A stretch of 64,000 nt of DNA from Pratylenchus scribneri (lineage: Eukaryota > Nematoda > Chromadorea > Rhabditida > Pratylenchidae), in the NCBI GenBank assembly GCA_030063045.1, contig JAQSEB010000025.1, positions 496,001 to 560,000 of the forward strand, given 5' to 3'. The position numbers were made by a program, and so were the translations under genes. Below, one piece after another: positions 11,546-22,690 of this stretch. Every line of letters starts with the position of its first letter. Positions within the stretch are counted from its first letter, which is position 1. The notes beneath the pieces are model-generated. The model saw nothing but the letters and a program-made list of their open reading frames with translations, did no database searches and had not been told where the DNA came from.

Positions 11546-11661
11546 TACAGAAGGTAAAACATCGAAAGATTTAGCTGCGCAAAAACATCAATCAAAAATG
11601 GATTTTTCGACAAGAATGTTAATGTTTTCATCCCTTTGTTTAATAAATCATTATAATTCAG

Positions 11662-14600
11662 TCAAGGAAAAAAAGAGCATAATAAATATATGACCGTGGG
11701 AATCGAAACAAAGAGTTATTCAATGGGAAGACATATAAATCTTTTGATGATTAGATTGATAAATGATAAGAATGGAAGCAAATGGATTCATATTTGTCAA
11801 AAGGTATACTTATTTACAAATATGAAAAATTTCTCATAAAAATTTTAATTATAAGCCTCCTTTTGACAATTATGAACTTCCGAATATTTCGGTGCCAAAA
11901 GATGCATATTTATTGATCAGAGCGATGGATTCATTAATTGGCGAACTTGCTGAAAATCATCAAGAAAATGTTTCTATATTCCGTACATTAAAAATTCACC
12001 CAATTTTTTGCAGAACCAATTTTACAGTAATAAATGGGTAAAGGGCTCACTTTCTTATGACTACCAATTGGGAATCTATCCAGACAAATATTCTCAATTG
12101 CAATTTATAATCAAAGCAATCCAAAAACAAGCACAAAATAAGATGGTAATTCTCTTGCCAATTCGATTGCTCCCTTTTTTGCGTGAAAGAATGGCCAAAA
12201 TCTTGGTAAAATTACAAATTCAACTTCCTCCACTTTCATCATCACTGCCAAAATGGATAGTGGAAGCTGATTGTTTGATTTTATAATTGTAATTAGAAAA
12301 ATAAATTTTCCATTCAGTAAATAAAAAATCAACTTATGAATTATTTTATCGCGACACATTGGACTATAAAGTTGATGATAATTTGGGGGACAGAAAAATA
12401 CAAATTGAGTATTTACGAGGCGCAAGTGGCATAAACTTCATTGATTTAAAACAGGTTAATCATTTTTCAAGCAAAAAAGAAAAACTTTTAAAAATTTCAG
12501 AGATTTGGTAAAGAATCAGCAGAAATAAGGAATGATAATGAAGATAAATACCAATACATTCATTTTGCAAATATTCACATTCTAGATGTATCTCCTCTGC
12601 TAGACGCCATGCGAACAATGTCCAATAATTTAAAGACACAGCAACAGCCGCCAATTAACCAAAATCATGTATTTATTTTAACCGATACTGAATTACTTTA
12701 ATCATAAATAGTATAGTGTCAGACATTATATAGTTTGAAACCAATGGCAATTCTCAGTTCATAAGTCTCCTAGAGCATTGATATTTGATCCTTCCTAGCC
12801 CTTACCCTATCCCTATCCTAGTTAAACCGGTTTGAAAACCTCAAATTACAATTGGCCATAAGTTTGATTCAAATTGATCAAATAATTTTTAAATTGAAAT
12901 CTTATAAACAACGACACTGATGAATCGAATGAGCCATAGATCAAGGCTGCACAATATAATAAGAAAATGCCGAATTAATATCGGGATGGCGATTGGCGAT
13001 TCAGTATCGGCTACAATATATTAAGCAAAATAAAAATAAATTTGACACTTCAAATTTTAAGCCCACAATGATTTGCCATCAATTTGTCAAAGGCATTAAT
13101 TATGATTACAAATTGGAAATCCATTCACGCGAAAACCAACAATTGAATTTTGAATTACAAACTTTCCCTAATGAAAATAAATTACATATACCCATAAAAT
13201 TAAATGGCCCAATCGATATATTTTACTGGTTACAGGAACAAATGGCCGAAATATTGGTTAGTCTTTGTAAATCTCACAAACATTAAAAATATCACAATCC
13301 AAAATATATAAATAATTAAATTAAAAAAATTTAGATTAAAAAAAAGAATTTGTCATTATCATTACCTTTTTCAACATTCCTTTTTTCCTGCAGACCCAAA
13401 AAAAAACATTTAATATGACAATTAAATATCTATTATTGTTTTCAGATGATCTCTTCTTCATCTCATCATAAATTAGGCCAGGATGAGCAAGGAACAGAAC
13501 TTGTTAAAGAAAAATTAGAGTAAATAATTTTATTTAAATAATTCAACAATGTATTATTTTAAATATAACGCCCTTATTTATTATTAATTTAAATTATATT
13601 AATCACTTAGAAGAACTATTCTCATTTAAATAATATACATATTATACGATAAGAATTTAATTGATTTCTTCCACAGATCCAATTCTTTATTAAAAAGCCG
13701 AACCGATATAATTGAAACATTGCATGTTGAGAGAATTGAATATGTGAGTAACACAAATGAAATAAATACGACGCTGATTGAAATGAATCAGTCTAAAAAG
13801 AATAAGAGGAAATGGATTCTTTTAATTACTCGGGTATAAAATATATATTTATAAAATTTATTTTTTAAAATAATAGTTATTCTTTACCGACCACAAATTT
13901 GCACAAATTTCCGTACCCGAAGATGCATATTCATTTATCAATGTAATGGATGAATTGATGAGTAAAATTGTTGGACATGACAAGGTTCGCTAATAACATT
14001 TATTGATTAAATGAAATAATAATTTTTAAAAAACATAGAAATAATGTTGAATAAGAAAATGAGTAAAAAGTTTAAAGATTTTATGTGTGAACGCTATAAC
14101 AATTTTCGAATTTTCAGCCTCCAAATTATCCCATATTCGCCAGAAATATAAAAGGCCTCATCTATGATTATAGACTCGGAATTGGACCATACAATGGTCA
14201 ATTGCAATTTAGAATGGAATCAATCACAATCGCTGCATTTCCATTTCACAAACCAAAACAATTGTTTTTGCCAATTCATATGCTTCATTCGTTGCGTGAG
14301 CGAATGGCCAAATTGCTTGTGGAATTTGATGGAACCCAAATAATTGGACCACCTCCATCACCACTCCCAAAATGGATGGAAGAGGGTTATTTCCGCTACT
14401 TTGATTTATTTTCAAATTTATATTTTTTAGAAATAAAACCAAAAGATGTGATAATTGGCGACCAAATAAATAAAGATCAATGGGAATTATTACGAAAAGA
14501 AACAATGGACTTTAATGTCAATATTTATAATGAAAAGAAAGATAAACAAATTACAATAAAATTGCAGCGAAATAAAAGAGGCGATGAATTCATACAAATT

Positions 14601-17376
14601 GTAGAGGTTTGCCCTTTATAAATTATTTTGCTATTTTAATTTAAAAAAATCAATCATAAGTGATTGATTGTTGCGACACTTTATTAAAAAAATTTCTGAA
14701 TGAAACACAAAATTTATTCCGGAATGAAACACAAAATTTATTCCGGAAAGAAACACAAAATTTATTCCGGAATGAAACACAAAATTTATTCCGGAATGAA
14801 ACACAAAATTTACTCCGGAATGAAACACAAAATTTATTCCGGAATGAAACACAAAATTTATTCCGGAATGAAACACAAAATTTATTCCGGAATGAAACAC
14901 AAAATTTATTCCGGAATGAAACACAAAATTTATTCCGGAATGAAACACAAAATTTATTCCGGGATGAAACACAAAATTTATTCCGGAATGAAATATAAAA
15001 TTTATTCCGGAATGAAACACAAAATTTCAAAACCTTATTTTTCCCATAAAATTATGATGACAATGACACTATAATATTAATTCTTAAATTTTACTTTATA
15101 TTGTTTATAAAGAAATTTTTAGAAATTTGATATTGGAGAAGACAATTATTTATACTTTCCACCAATTCCAATGCCATTGGATGCACATCGCCTGCTCGAT
15201 GCAATGCACGCTCTTTCAAATGATTTGCAGAAAAAGTGCCCCAATTTTCAAATTCCGGATGACATCCCTCTCGGGGTTAGTCTAATATTGTATTCAGCAA
15301 GAATTATCAAATTTATATCCCAATCAGTTTTTTATTAAACCATATCAATATAAAAGAAATTCCAATCTCTATACCGTTTGTGAATATGAATATGAGAAAT
15401 TAAAAACGAAAATTAATTACAATTATTTATTTAAACTAAAAAACACATTTTATTTATTTTTAAGACAGTATTATGTCGTCAAATAACCAAAGGCGGCCTT
15501 CTATACGATTACAAATTGGAATTTGTCATTTCGCCGATTTCCAAACAATTGAATTTTAGACTCGAAACAATAACAATTGAAGCCTACAAATTGCATAATT
15601 CTAAAAAATTATATGGGCCAATTCCATTAGATGTATTCAATTGGTTGAAGGAGAAAATGTCAGAATTTTTGGAAAGGTATGAAATAAAAGCATATTTGAA
15701 GAAATTTAAATGTGAGATATCCTTTATAATTTATAAATTGTTTAATAGCTTTATTTGATAGAAAATTGTTCCAATGTAACCAAATATCCATCTTAAAGCA
15801 CATAAATTATTTTAATTAAAATTATCCATATTTTCAGTTCTTCATCAAATCAACAAGAAGAGGAACAACAGGGCTTTAAAAACGGTATGGAAGATTTATT
15901 TAAATATTTGAAAAACTTTATTTCCATGATAATTTCAGATAATGAAAAAGGGCATACTTTTTACAAAGAAAAAAACAATAAATTCAATGATGGGCTTATT
16001 CGACGTGAATCAAAATTCTATTGGCTGGAAGCTGAATCGCGGCCCAGGCTAATTAAAATTGAGTTTAAACAGGGAAAAAGTGGCAGAAAATATATTAATA
16101 TTGGACAGGTATGATATGCATTATTTATTAAATAAAGCAAAAGCAATAAATGTAATGGGATGGAATAAAATTGAATAAAAAAACTTAAGAATTAAAAATT
16201 CGTAGAAAAAATTTCCAATATTTCTTGAGATTCATTTATGTGATTTCGGAATTCGGATACTTTCATGCATAATAAAAAAAAATTTTCCTACAGAAATTTG
16301 AAAAGAATATTGGTAAAGGCGGCAACGATGTTCAATACATCAATTTTCCGAATATTCTTGTGCCAGAGGATGCCTATCAGTTTCTCAATGCAATGAAAGC
16401 AATGTCCAATGAATTGCAGGAAAAAAGGAACACTGGCGTAAATCAGCAGGTATATTCATCCATTTGTAAAACACCAATTCATATTGTTCTCTAAATTATT
16501 GAATCATTTTTATCTAATTCTTATTTGCAATAATAGTGTTTATCTGTTGCTGGGGTCTTTCAGCGCCAGCGATTTTAACGAGTTTTCAGCAATGAAGAAA
16601 CTGTTTGTTGCAATATTGGTATCCTTTGATAGGCTATTCGAGCTCTATTGAATAGTGATTAGAGTTTTTAGATCAATCTAAATTTTTCGAATTAAAATCG
16701 AAAAAGTGACTAAAAGTAATTTTACCTTATTTAAAATCTTGTAATTGAGAGGATATGGAACTTTTCATAAATCATTAAATACTATTCAATTGAACTTGAA
16801 TAGCTCTATTCAACGATACCAAGATTGCATCAAATAATTACTTGTTTGTTGAGACATAAACTCGTCAAAATGGCTGGCGTTGAAACATCATCTGTTTCGA
16901 TATATCTGTGGAGTGGGGACCATCAACAATTCCCAATTGCAATTGTTTTTTTTTTCAAAAATTTGAAAAGTGAAGGAGTGATCTCTTTAAAAGTGGTAAT
17001 TATCGGCCATTTTTGTGATTTAGTCCATCCTTATTAATTAATGAAATCATAATTATTCTCAGAGAATTGCTCTGTTCATTAAAAAAAATTAAAAATCATT
17101 TTCTCGAAGTTCTATTATAATTTTTAGTCATCGATGATTTGTCAACAATTGGTCAAAGGCATTTTATACGACTATAAATTGGAAATCCATTCATGCCAAA
17201 ACCAAAAATTGGATTTTCAACTCAAAACAATGCCAAATAAGACACACAAATGGAATAAAAATAAACCAAAGGAATTGCTTGGGCCAATTCCAATTCACAT
17301 ATTCAATTGGTTGAGGGAGAAAATGGCCGAAATATTAGATGATTATGAGGAATTTGTTAGAAATGAAGAAAAATGA
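11662..17376 (+). CDS. ten-repeat PUR-like protein (five tandem B-A modules)
   Basis: Exons: 11662-11803, 11856-11969, 12014-12272, 12318-12454, 12501-12668, 13062-13256, 13446-13519, 13677-13833, 13877-13984, 14118-14385, 14431-14606, 15123-15275, 15465-15676, 15838-15884, 15939-16108, 16294-16449, 17128-17376. Phases agree throughout; about 928 codons, first Met at 11690, TGA at 17374. Five units each have a B half (e.g. ESKFYWLEAE, KSGRKYINIGQ, then INFPNILVPEDAYQFLNAMK) and an A half (e.g. ICQQLVKGILYDYKLEIHS, then LGPIPIHIFNWLREKMAEIL). Each half reads as beta strands, a conserved I/VP and a helix, the pattern of PUR repeats (single-stranded nucleic-acid binding, Pur-alpha family). Family assignment is inference. 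A2 and A5 are close at DNA level (shared CAAATTGGAAATCCATTCA), so duplication was partly recent. The true N-terminal exon is uncertain. Confidence 0.75.
14694..15030. repeat. 24-bp minisatellite in an intron
   Basis: About 14 head-to-tail copies of GAATGAAACACAAAATTTAT(TCCG). Unit differences are single bases. It fills most of the intron 14607-15122, between the two exons of the fourth B module. Because 24 is a multiple of three and the unit has no stop in several frames, long false ORFs appear on both strands. Confidence 0.95.
16609..16829. mobile_element. MITE-like element in an intron
   Basis: 221 bp with imperfect terminal inverted repeats of nearly 50 bases. It starts TGCAATATTGGTATC and ends GATACCAAGATTGCA, and the inner arms share CTATTGAATAGT. 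No ORF. It lies in the 678-bp last intron of the PUR-like gene and explains why that intron is unusually long. Confidence 0.75.
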
Positions 17377-18365
17377 TAGAACTGTGCGGATATTTTTTAT
17401 TTTTTCGAACATTTCTCCTCTGATGTTATTTTATCGATGTTATTTTTATTGATTAAATTAAAAATTTAATTAAAAATTAACTGATAAAAATTTATAGTTG
17501 TAGGAGAATTCTTCACCTATTAGTGAAAAAGAATTTGTAAAAATATTTTTCTAACATATGTTAAAAATTATTTTAAAAAATTATGGCTCAGAAGAGAGCA
17601 TAAGGTAAAGTTGGCACTATTGCAAGAAATGGCTTTTTGAAATTTTTTACTAAGTCTAAATCTAGCTCAATATTCTGGCAAAAGAAAGAAAAAGTAAAAT
17701 AATATTAAAAATTAATTTCCCGACATTGTCGAGATTATTTAACATTTTGTTATTGATTAGTCATTATATTAATTTTTTAAACCTTTTTTTATAGAGGCCG
17801 CAAATTTCGATTTCGGTAAGGGTCGCAAAATTCGTGATCGCAAATTTCGGAATAACAAAGTTCTGTTAACCATTTACAAGTAATTTTTGGATGGGAAGAT
17901 TTTTTAATTTAATTGTTTCTTTTAATTTTTATGGTAATTAAATGAAATCGAAACGGAATAATTAAATGAGATGAAAGAATTCACATGATTAACAAAAATT
18001 CCGTATCACACTCTCCCAATTATCCCATTTTCATTTCGTAATAAGTTTCGTTTAATCCCTCCTCCACACCCATTTTGCCTATTTACCTTTAAAATTCATG
18101 GATTTTGATTCCCAATCAGCCAAATTTCTCCTATAATTCCTACCTAGCAAATGTCTCGCTCGACTAATTCTTTCCTGCAAATTCCTGCAAATTTCTTTGT
18201 TTCATCAAATTTTAATTTCGATCCCTAATTTTGTTATCATAAATGGCCATTTTTCTTTTAAAGTTACGCTTGATTGATGATCAGACATACAATTTATTGC
18301 CTTTATAAGCTCCTTCAAAACTGTCATTTTCAGCCACTTCTTTCATTTTATAAAAAATTTCCATA
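17377..18365. other. intergenic, no gene seen
   Basis: Contains a short patch at about 17793-17862 with three CGCAAATTTCG / CGCAAAATTCG words that resemble words in the outer arms of the 9310-9690 element, suggesting a shared dispersed repeat. A TTTATAAAA box at 18346-18354 lies shortly upstream of the next ATG. Confidence 0.4.
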
Positions 18366-18781
18366 ATGACGAAAATTCAAATGACATTAAACATTGTTAT
18401 TTTTAAACATTGTTATTTTCTTACTCTTCACCATCATTATTTCTGACGCTGAATCGGCTCCTACAAAGAAAAAAACTAATATCAAACCGATCAAATCAAA
18501 TGAAGAAACTGGAAATAATAGTAGTGGAAGAATGGCTTCATCATCATCGTTGAATGTGAATAAAAGAATCATAACAAAAAATAAGGAAGAAAATGAAAAT
18601 AGAAAAAATAGTAAAAGAATTGATGAAACATTGGAAGTGAACACAAAAAATGGACGCAAAAAGGCACAGAAAAAGGCATCATGCTGCGGCACTAATTCAT
18701 TCAGTTGGCTGCAAAAATTGTGGCTGTTACCACAATTGTGCTGGAAATTGTTGCACAGGTGGAAAATGCGGTTGCTATTAA
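18366..18781 (+). pseudogene. small secreted Cys-rich protein, signal peptide frameshifted
   Basis: Two in-frame ATGs (18366, 18381) begin a hydrophobic signal-peptide frame, but the 16-base word AAACATTGTTATTTTT is duplicated directly after ATGACATT. This moves the ATGs out of frame with the remainder, which reads LLFTIIISDAESAPTKKKT and then a Ser/Asn/Lys-rich spacer. An intron 18611-18704 (donor GTAAAAG, acceptor TTCAG, phase 1) leads to a C-terminal domain with eight Cys spaced C-x2-C-x-C-x3-C-x3-CC-x4-C-x-C, ending at TAA 18779-18781. Without that intron the frame runs on to 18930 with no Cys pattern. This is typical of secreted parasite or defence peptides, but the family is not recognised. 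The duplication makes this copy unlikely to encode the secreted form. Confidence 0.55.
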
Positions 18782-19018
18782 ATGTTAGAAATTCATGGAA
18801 ATTTCTCGTTGACGAGATGGGAATTTTGAAGAAGATCAAATATTTTATTCTTTTGCATCTATATTTTTTTATATTTCGGGAGTTTATATGCATAAAGCAT
18901 GTTGCAAGAAATTTTTTTAACCTCTGCTAGGAGACTATGTCTGTATTACGCCGAATATGGGAAATAGTAGCCCAATTACGAAAGTTGGTCAAATATTGGA
19001 AATTCTTGAACCATCAAA

Positions 19019-19262
19019 CCTTAATCTTATCATACCTTAACCCTAAAATCCATGCCGGCCCTAATTCGGCCCGAATTGTTTTTCATTTAAAAAGGATATT
19101 AATAATTAAATTAAAAAATTATAATTATGTAATGAGAGTAGCCCTAATCTTACCGTACCTTAACCCTAAATTCCATGCCGGCCCTAATTCGGCACGAATT
19201 GTTTTTCATTTAAAAAGGGAATGAATAATTAAAATAAAAAATTATAATTATGTAAAGAGGTA
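19019..19262. repeat. 123-bp direct tandem duplication
   Basis: Two copies, starting near 19019 and 19142, share ACCTTAACCCTAAA, CCATGCCGGCCCTAATTCGG and GAATTGTTTTTCATTTAAAA with a period of 123 bp and a few substitutions. A 95-codon open frame through both copies is a result of the 3n period, and I do not call it. Confidence 0.85.
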
Positions 19263-19585
19263 ATGAAATCTATTATGATGTTGTGAACACAGTCCACAAA
19301 TTGGAAAGATTACAATCACATTTTCTCACACAATTTGCCCCATTTCATTTTCCCCATTTTAGCGATTGTCTTCCATAATAATTTCCTTTATTACAATTTC
19401 CCTTTAGCATTTTCTCATCGGATTTGCCCATCCATTCATTTTCATTCAGCAATCTTTTCTCGACATTTTTAGTTTGTTCGTTTCATTCATTTTCTTCGAG
19501 CCATATTCGGCTCGTTTTACCTTTTAGCATTAAATTGTCATTTCATTTTTAATTGTATTTTTGTACATTTTCATTCTTTTTGAAT
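19263..19585. other. intergenic, pyrimidine-rich
   Basis: C/T-rich tracts (TTTTCCCCATTTTAG, TTCATTCATTTTC) with no open frame of note. Possibly promoter or 3' UTR sequence. Confidence 0.4.
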
Positions 19586-19607
19586 GGTTTAATTACCCAA
19601 GTTTGAG
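19586..19607 (+). other. exact SL1 spliced-leader sequence
   Basis: The 22 bases starting GGTTTAATTACCCAAGTTTG are identical to the conserved nematode SL1 trans-spliced leader. In an SL RNA gene the leader is followed by a GT splice donor; here the next bases are GCTTTACAG, so the donor T is missing, and no obvious Sm-binding site was seen downstream. It may be a defective SL RNA gene, or the 5' end of a reverse-transcribed trans-spliced mRNA. A chance 22-base match is not credible. Confidence 0.85.
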
Positions 19608-20013
19608 GCTTTACAGATTAATTGGAGAATAAATAAATTTGATTGGAATTTGAATTTGATTTTAAACCAAAGAGGAAAATAAAGAGAGTGTTTTCTTCAA
19701 TGACTAATTTAGCCTATGCTAAAAATAAATTTTAAAAGCGTAATTTCGTTAAATATCAAATGAATTTATTATTCTTATGCAGGTTAACCAAAATCACCTG
19801 CTTTATATTTTATTGGCATTTGGAATATTTAACTTTAATATTAATCATATATGAAGCATTTATTCGAATGGTATGAATATGACGTAGATAATTTTTCAGC
19901 TGGAAGAAATGATTTTGACAAATAAATAAAAGCTGTAAAAACTAGTTTATTTCAAATTTGAATTATAAAATATAAATTATCTCGAATTGAATATTAAAAA
20001 ATATAATTTGAGG
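19608..20013. other. upstream region of the Srd-like receptor
   Basis: AT-rich DNA, no gene recognised. It lies between the SL1 sequence and the first ATG of the plus-strand receptor. Confidence 0.4.
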
Positions 20014-21134
20014 ATGCCTTACACCACAATGAATACCATACATTGGTGGAATGCCCGTCTATGTCCTCCAATTGTAATTGCATTTAATCTTTTGTTGATT
20101 TGGTTCGTTCGCAAGAAAACACCCAAGGTGATGCATTTGCACAGTCAAATTCTCCTTCAAACTGGCATTCTGGATATTTTGGTACTTCTGATCACCATCT
20201 TAGGACAGCCAGTAAATTCAAATTAAATTAAATAAATAAAAACTTTTAGTCAATTTTCACACAAAACACCACAAATATTTTATTTGAGGGTTATTTTATC
20301 GATTGCTTCAATTCAGAATGCCAATTGATTATATTATATTGTATTTGGTTTACTTTCATTTCTTCGATGTTTACGGATTGGCAGTCCAGTTCATTTATCG
20401 ATATCTTCTATTCAATCGGTAATAGTATATTTGAAAAATAATGTTAAAATTTTTTATTCCACTTATGAAAAATATGCCTACTAATATTTGTGTTTCATTA
20501 ACATGAGCAAAAATGCAAAAAGTAGCAATTTGAATAATGTAACTTTTTTTTTGTTGAGGAATATGTTTCTAGAAGTAGATTGTCCTAGACTCCCAAATCA
20601 TAAAACCAATTGATAGATCTCATCAAGAAGCATCATTTGGTATATATTTTTTTATGGTCCTACTTCGATAGTTTTTTATAATTTGAATTATAATCAAAAA
20701 ATCAAATTACATTTATGAAAAAAATTGGTTAAATTAAATTCTTTTTCCAATATTCATTATATTTTTTATTCTTCTTGGTGAATTGGTTTCGTAGAAAAGG
20801 AAATTATTAATTTTTTAAATATTACAAAATTAAAAAAATAATTTCATATGAAATTCAGTGATATTAAAATAAATATATTGAAATATATGCAAATGTTATC
20901 AATAGCATTCATTCCTTCGGGCATTTTTGGTGTATATATCTATTTAATGAACACTATTTTTAAATCAATGGATAATAATGCTGATAGCGAATTACCAACA
21001 ATAACAACTTTCGCATATGTGGCTGGATCATCAAAATATTTTAGACAACCAGTTAACATTTTATCCAAAATATCCATTGCCATGTATATGATTATTTTCA
21101 TTATTTGGTTTGGAATAATTGCATTTTGTGGGAG
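20014..21134 (+). pseudogene. Srd-like chemoreceptor GPCR, frameshifted in exon 2
   Basis: Exon 1 (20014-20211) encodes MPYTTMNTIHWWNARLCPP, then TM1 and TM2 with FNLLLIWFVRKKTPKVMHLH, typical of the Srd/Str group. Exon 2 (20250-20418) begins in frame with exon 1 (reading ..FEGYFIDCFNSEC) but its second half only makes sense one base later (IILYLVYFHFF, GLAVQFIYRYLLFNR). Its length, 169, is one short of what the phases of its neighbours require, so one base seems lost near 20325. Exon 3 (20859-21134) gives TM4-TM5 (LSIAFIPSGIFGVYIYLMNT, ISIAMYMIIFIIWFG) and ends at a GTAATT donor. The exon for TM6-TM7 is not recognised beyond the following repeat array. Either a pseudogene or an assembly error; the family call is firm, the subfamily less so. 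Confidence 0.7.
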
Positions 21135-22690
21135 GTAATTGCACTGTCCTGAGAGATTTGGTGGGGTTTTTGTGCTTTTGAAATTGCACTGTCCTGTGAG
21201 ATTCGGTGGGGTTTTTGTGCTTTTGTAATTGCACTGTCCTGTGAGATTTGATGGGGTTTTTGTGCTTTTGTAATTGCGCTGTCCTGTGAGATTCGGTGGG
21301 GTTTTTGTGCTTTTGTAATTGCACTGTCCTGTGAGATTTGATGGGGTTTTTGTGCTTTTGTAATTGCACTGTCCTGTGAGATTTGATGGGGTTTTTGTGC
21401 TTTTGTAATTGCGCTGTCCTGTGAGATTCGCTGGGGTTTTTGTGCTTTTGTAATTGCACTGTCCTGTGAGATTCGCTGGGGTTTTTGTGCTTTGGTAATT
21501 GCACTGTCCTGTGAGATTCGCTGGGGTTTTTGTGCTTTTGTAATTGCACTGTCCTGTGAGATTTGATGGGGTTTTTGTGCTTTTGTAATTGCGCTGTCCT
21601 GTGAGATTCGGTGGGGTTTTTGTGCTTTTGTAATTGCACTGTCCTGTGAGATTCGCTGGGGTTTTTGTGCTTTTGTAATTGCACTGTCCTGTGAGATTCG
21701 CTGGGGTTTTTGTGCTTTGGTAATTGCACTGTCATGTGAGATTCGCTGGGGTTTTTGTGCTTTTGTAATTGCACTGTCCTGTGAGATTTGATGGGGTTTT
21801 TGTGCTTTTGTAATTGCACTGTCCTGTGAGATTTGATGGGGTTTTTGTGCTTTTGTAATTGCGCTGTCCTGTGAGATTCGCTGGGGTTTTTGTGCTTTTG
21901 TAATTGCACTGTCCTGTGAGATTCGCTGGGGTTTTTGTGCTTTGGTAATTGCACTGTCCTGTGAGATTCGCTGGGGTTTTTGTGCTTTTGTAATTGCACT
22001 GTCCTGTGAGATTCGCTGGGGTTTTTGTGCTTTGGTAATTGCACTGTCCTGTGAGTTTCGGTGGGATTTTTGTGCTTTGGTAATTGCACTGTCCTGTGAG
22101 ATTTGGTGGCATTTTTGTTCTTTTGTAATTGCACTGTCCTGTGAGATTCGCTGGGGTTTTTGTGCTTTTGTAATTGCGCTGTCCTGTGAGTTTCGCTGGG
22201 GTTTTTGTGCTTTGGTAATTGCACTGTCCTGTGAGATTCGCTGGTGTTTTTGTGCTTTTGTAATTGCACTGTCCTGTGAGATTCGCTGGGGTTTTTGTGC
22301 TTTTGTAATTGCACTGTCCTGTGAGATTCGCTGGGGTTTTTGTGCTTTTGTAATTGCACTGTCCTGTGAGATTCGGTGGGGTTTTTGTGCTTTTGTAATT
22401 GCACTGTCCTGTGAGATTCGCTGGGGTTTTTGTGCTTTTGTAATTGCGCTGTCCTGTGAGTTTCGGTGGGATTTTTGTGCTTTGGTAATTGCACTGTCCT
22501 TTGAGATTCGCTGGGGTTTTTGTGCTTTTGTAATTGCACTGTCCTGTGAGATTCGGTGGGGTTTTTGTGCTTTGATAATTGCACTGTCCTGTGAGATTCG
22601 GTGGGGTTTTTGTGCTTTGATAATTGCACTGTCCTGTGAGATTCGGTGGGATTTTTCTGCTTTGGTAATTGCGCTGTCCTCTGAGATTCC
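21135..22690. repeat. 45-bp minisatellite, about 35 units
   Basis: Head-to-tail copies of a 45-bp unit: TAATTGCACTGTCCTGTGAG, ATTCGCTGGGGTTTTTGTGC, TTTTG. Variation is concentrated at a few sites (C/G before TGGGG, ACTG/GCTG, TTTTG/TTTGG/TTTGA). The array begins precisely at the GTAATT donor of receptor exon 3. The period is 15 codons and the minus strand has almost no stops, so three overlapping long ORFs appear (up to 567 codons, Lys/Gln/Ser-rich repeats); the plus strand has one of 272 codons. I regard these as passive. Confidence 0.97.

Noticed and set aside
14631..15074. Four open frames of 112-129 codons on both strands
   Set aside because: All are products of the 24-bp minisatellite and lie in an intron.
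18387..18893. 168-codon minus-strand frame opposite the secreted protein gene
   Set aside because: It is the complement of the coding sequence and has no independent signal.
18937..19224. 95-codon plus frame with a repeated PNSARIVFHLKR motif
   Set aside because: Explained by the 123-bp tandem duplication; no start context or domain.
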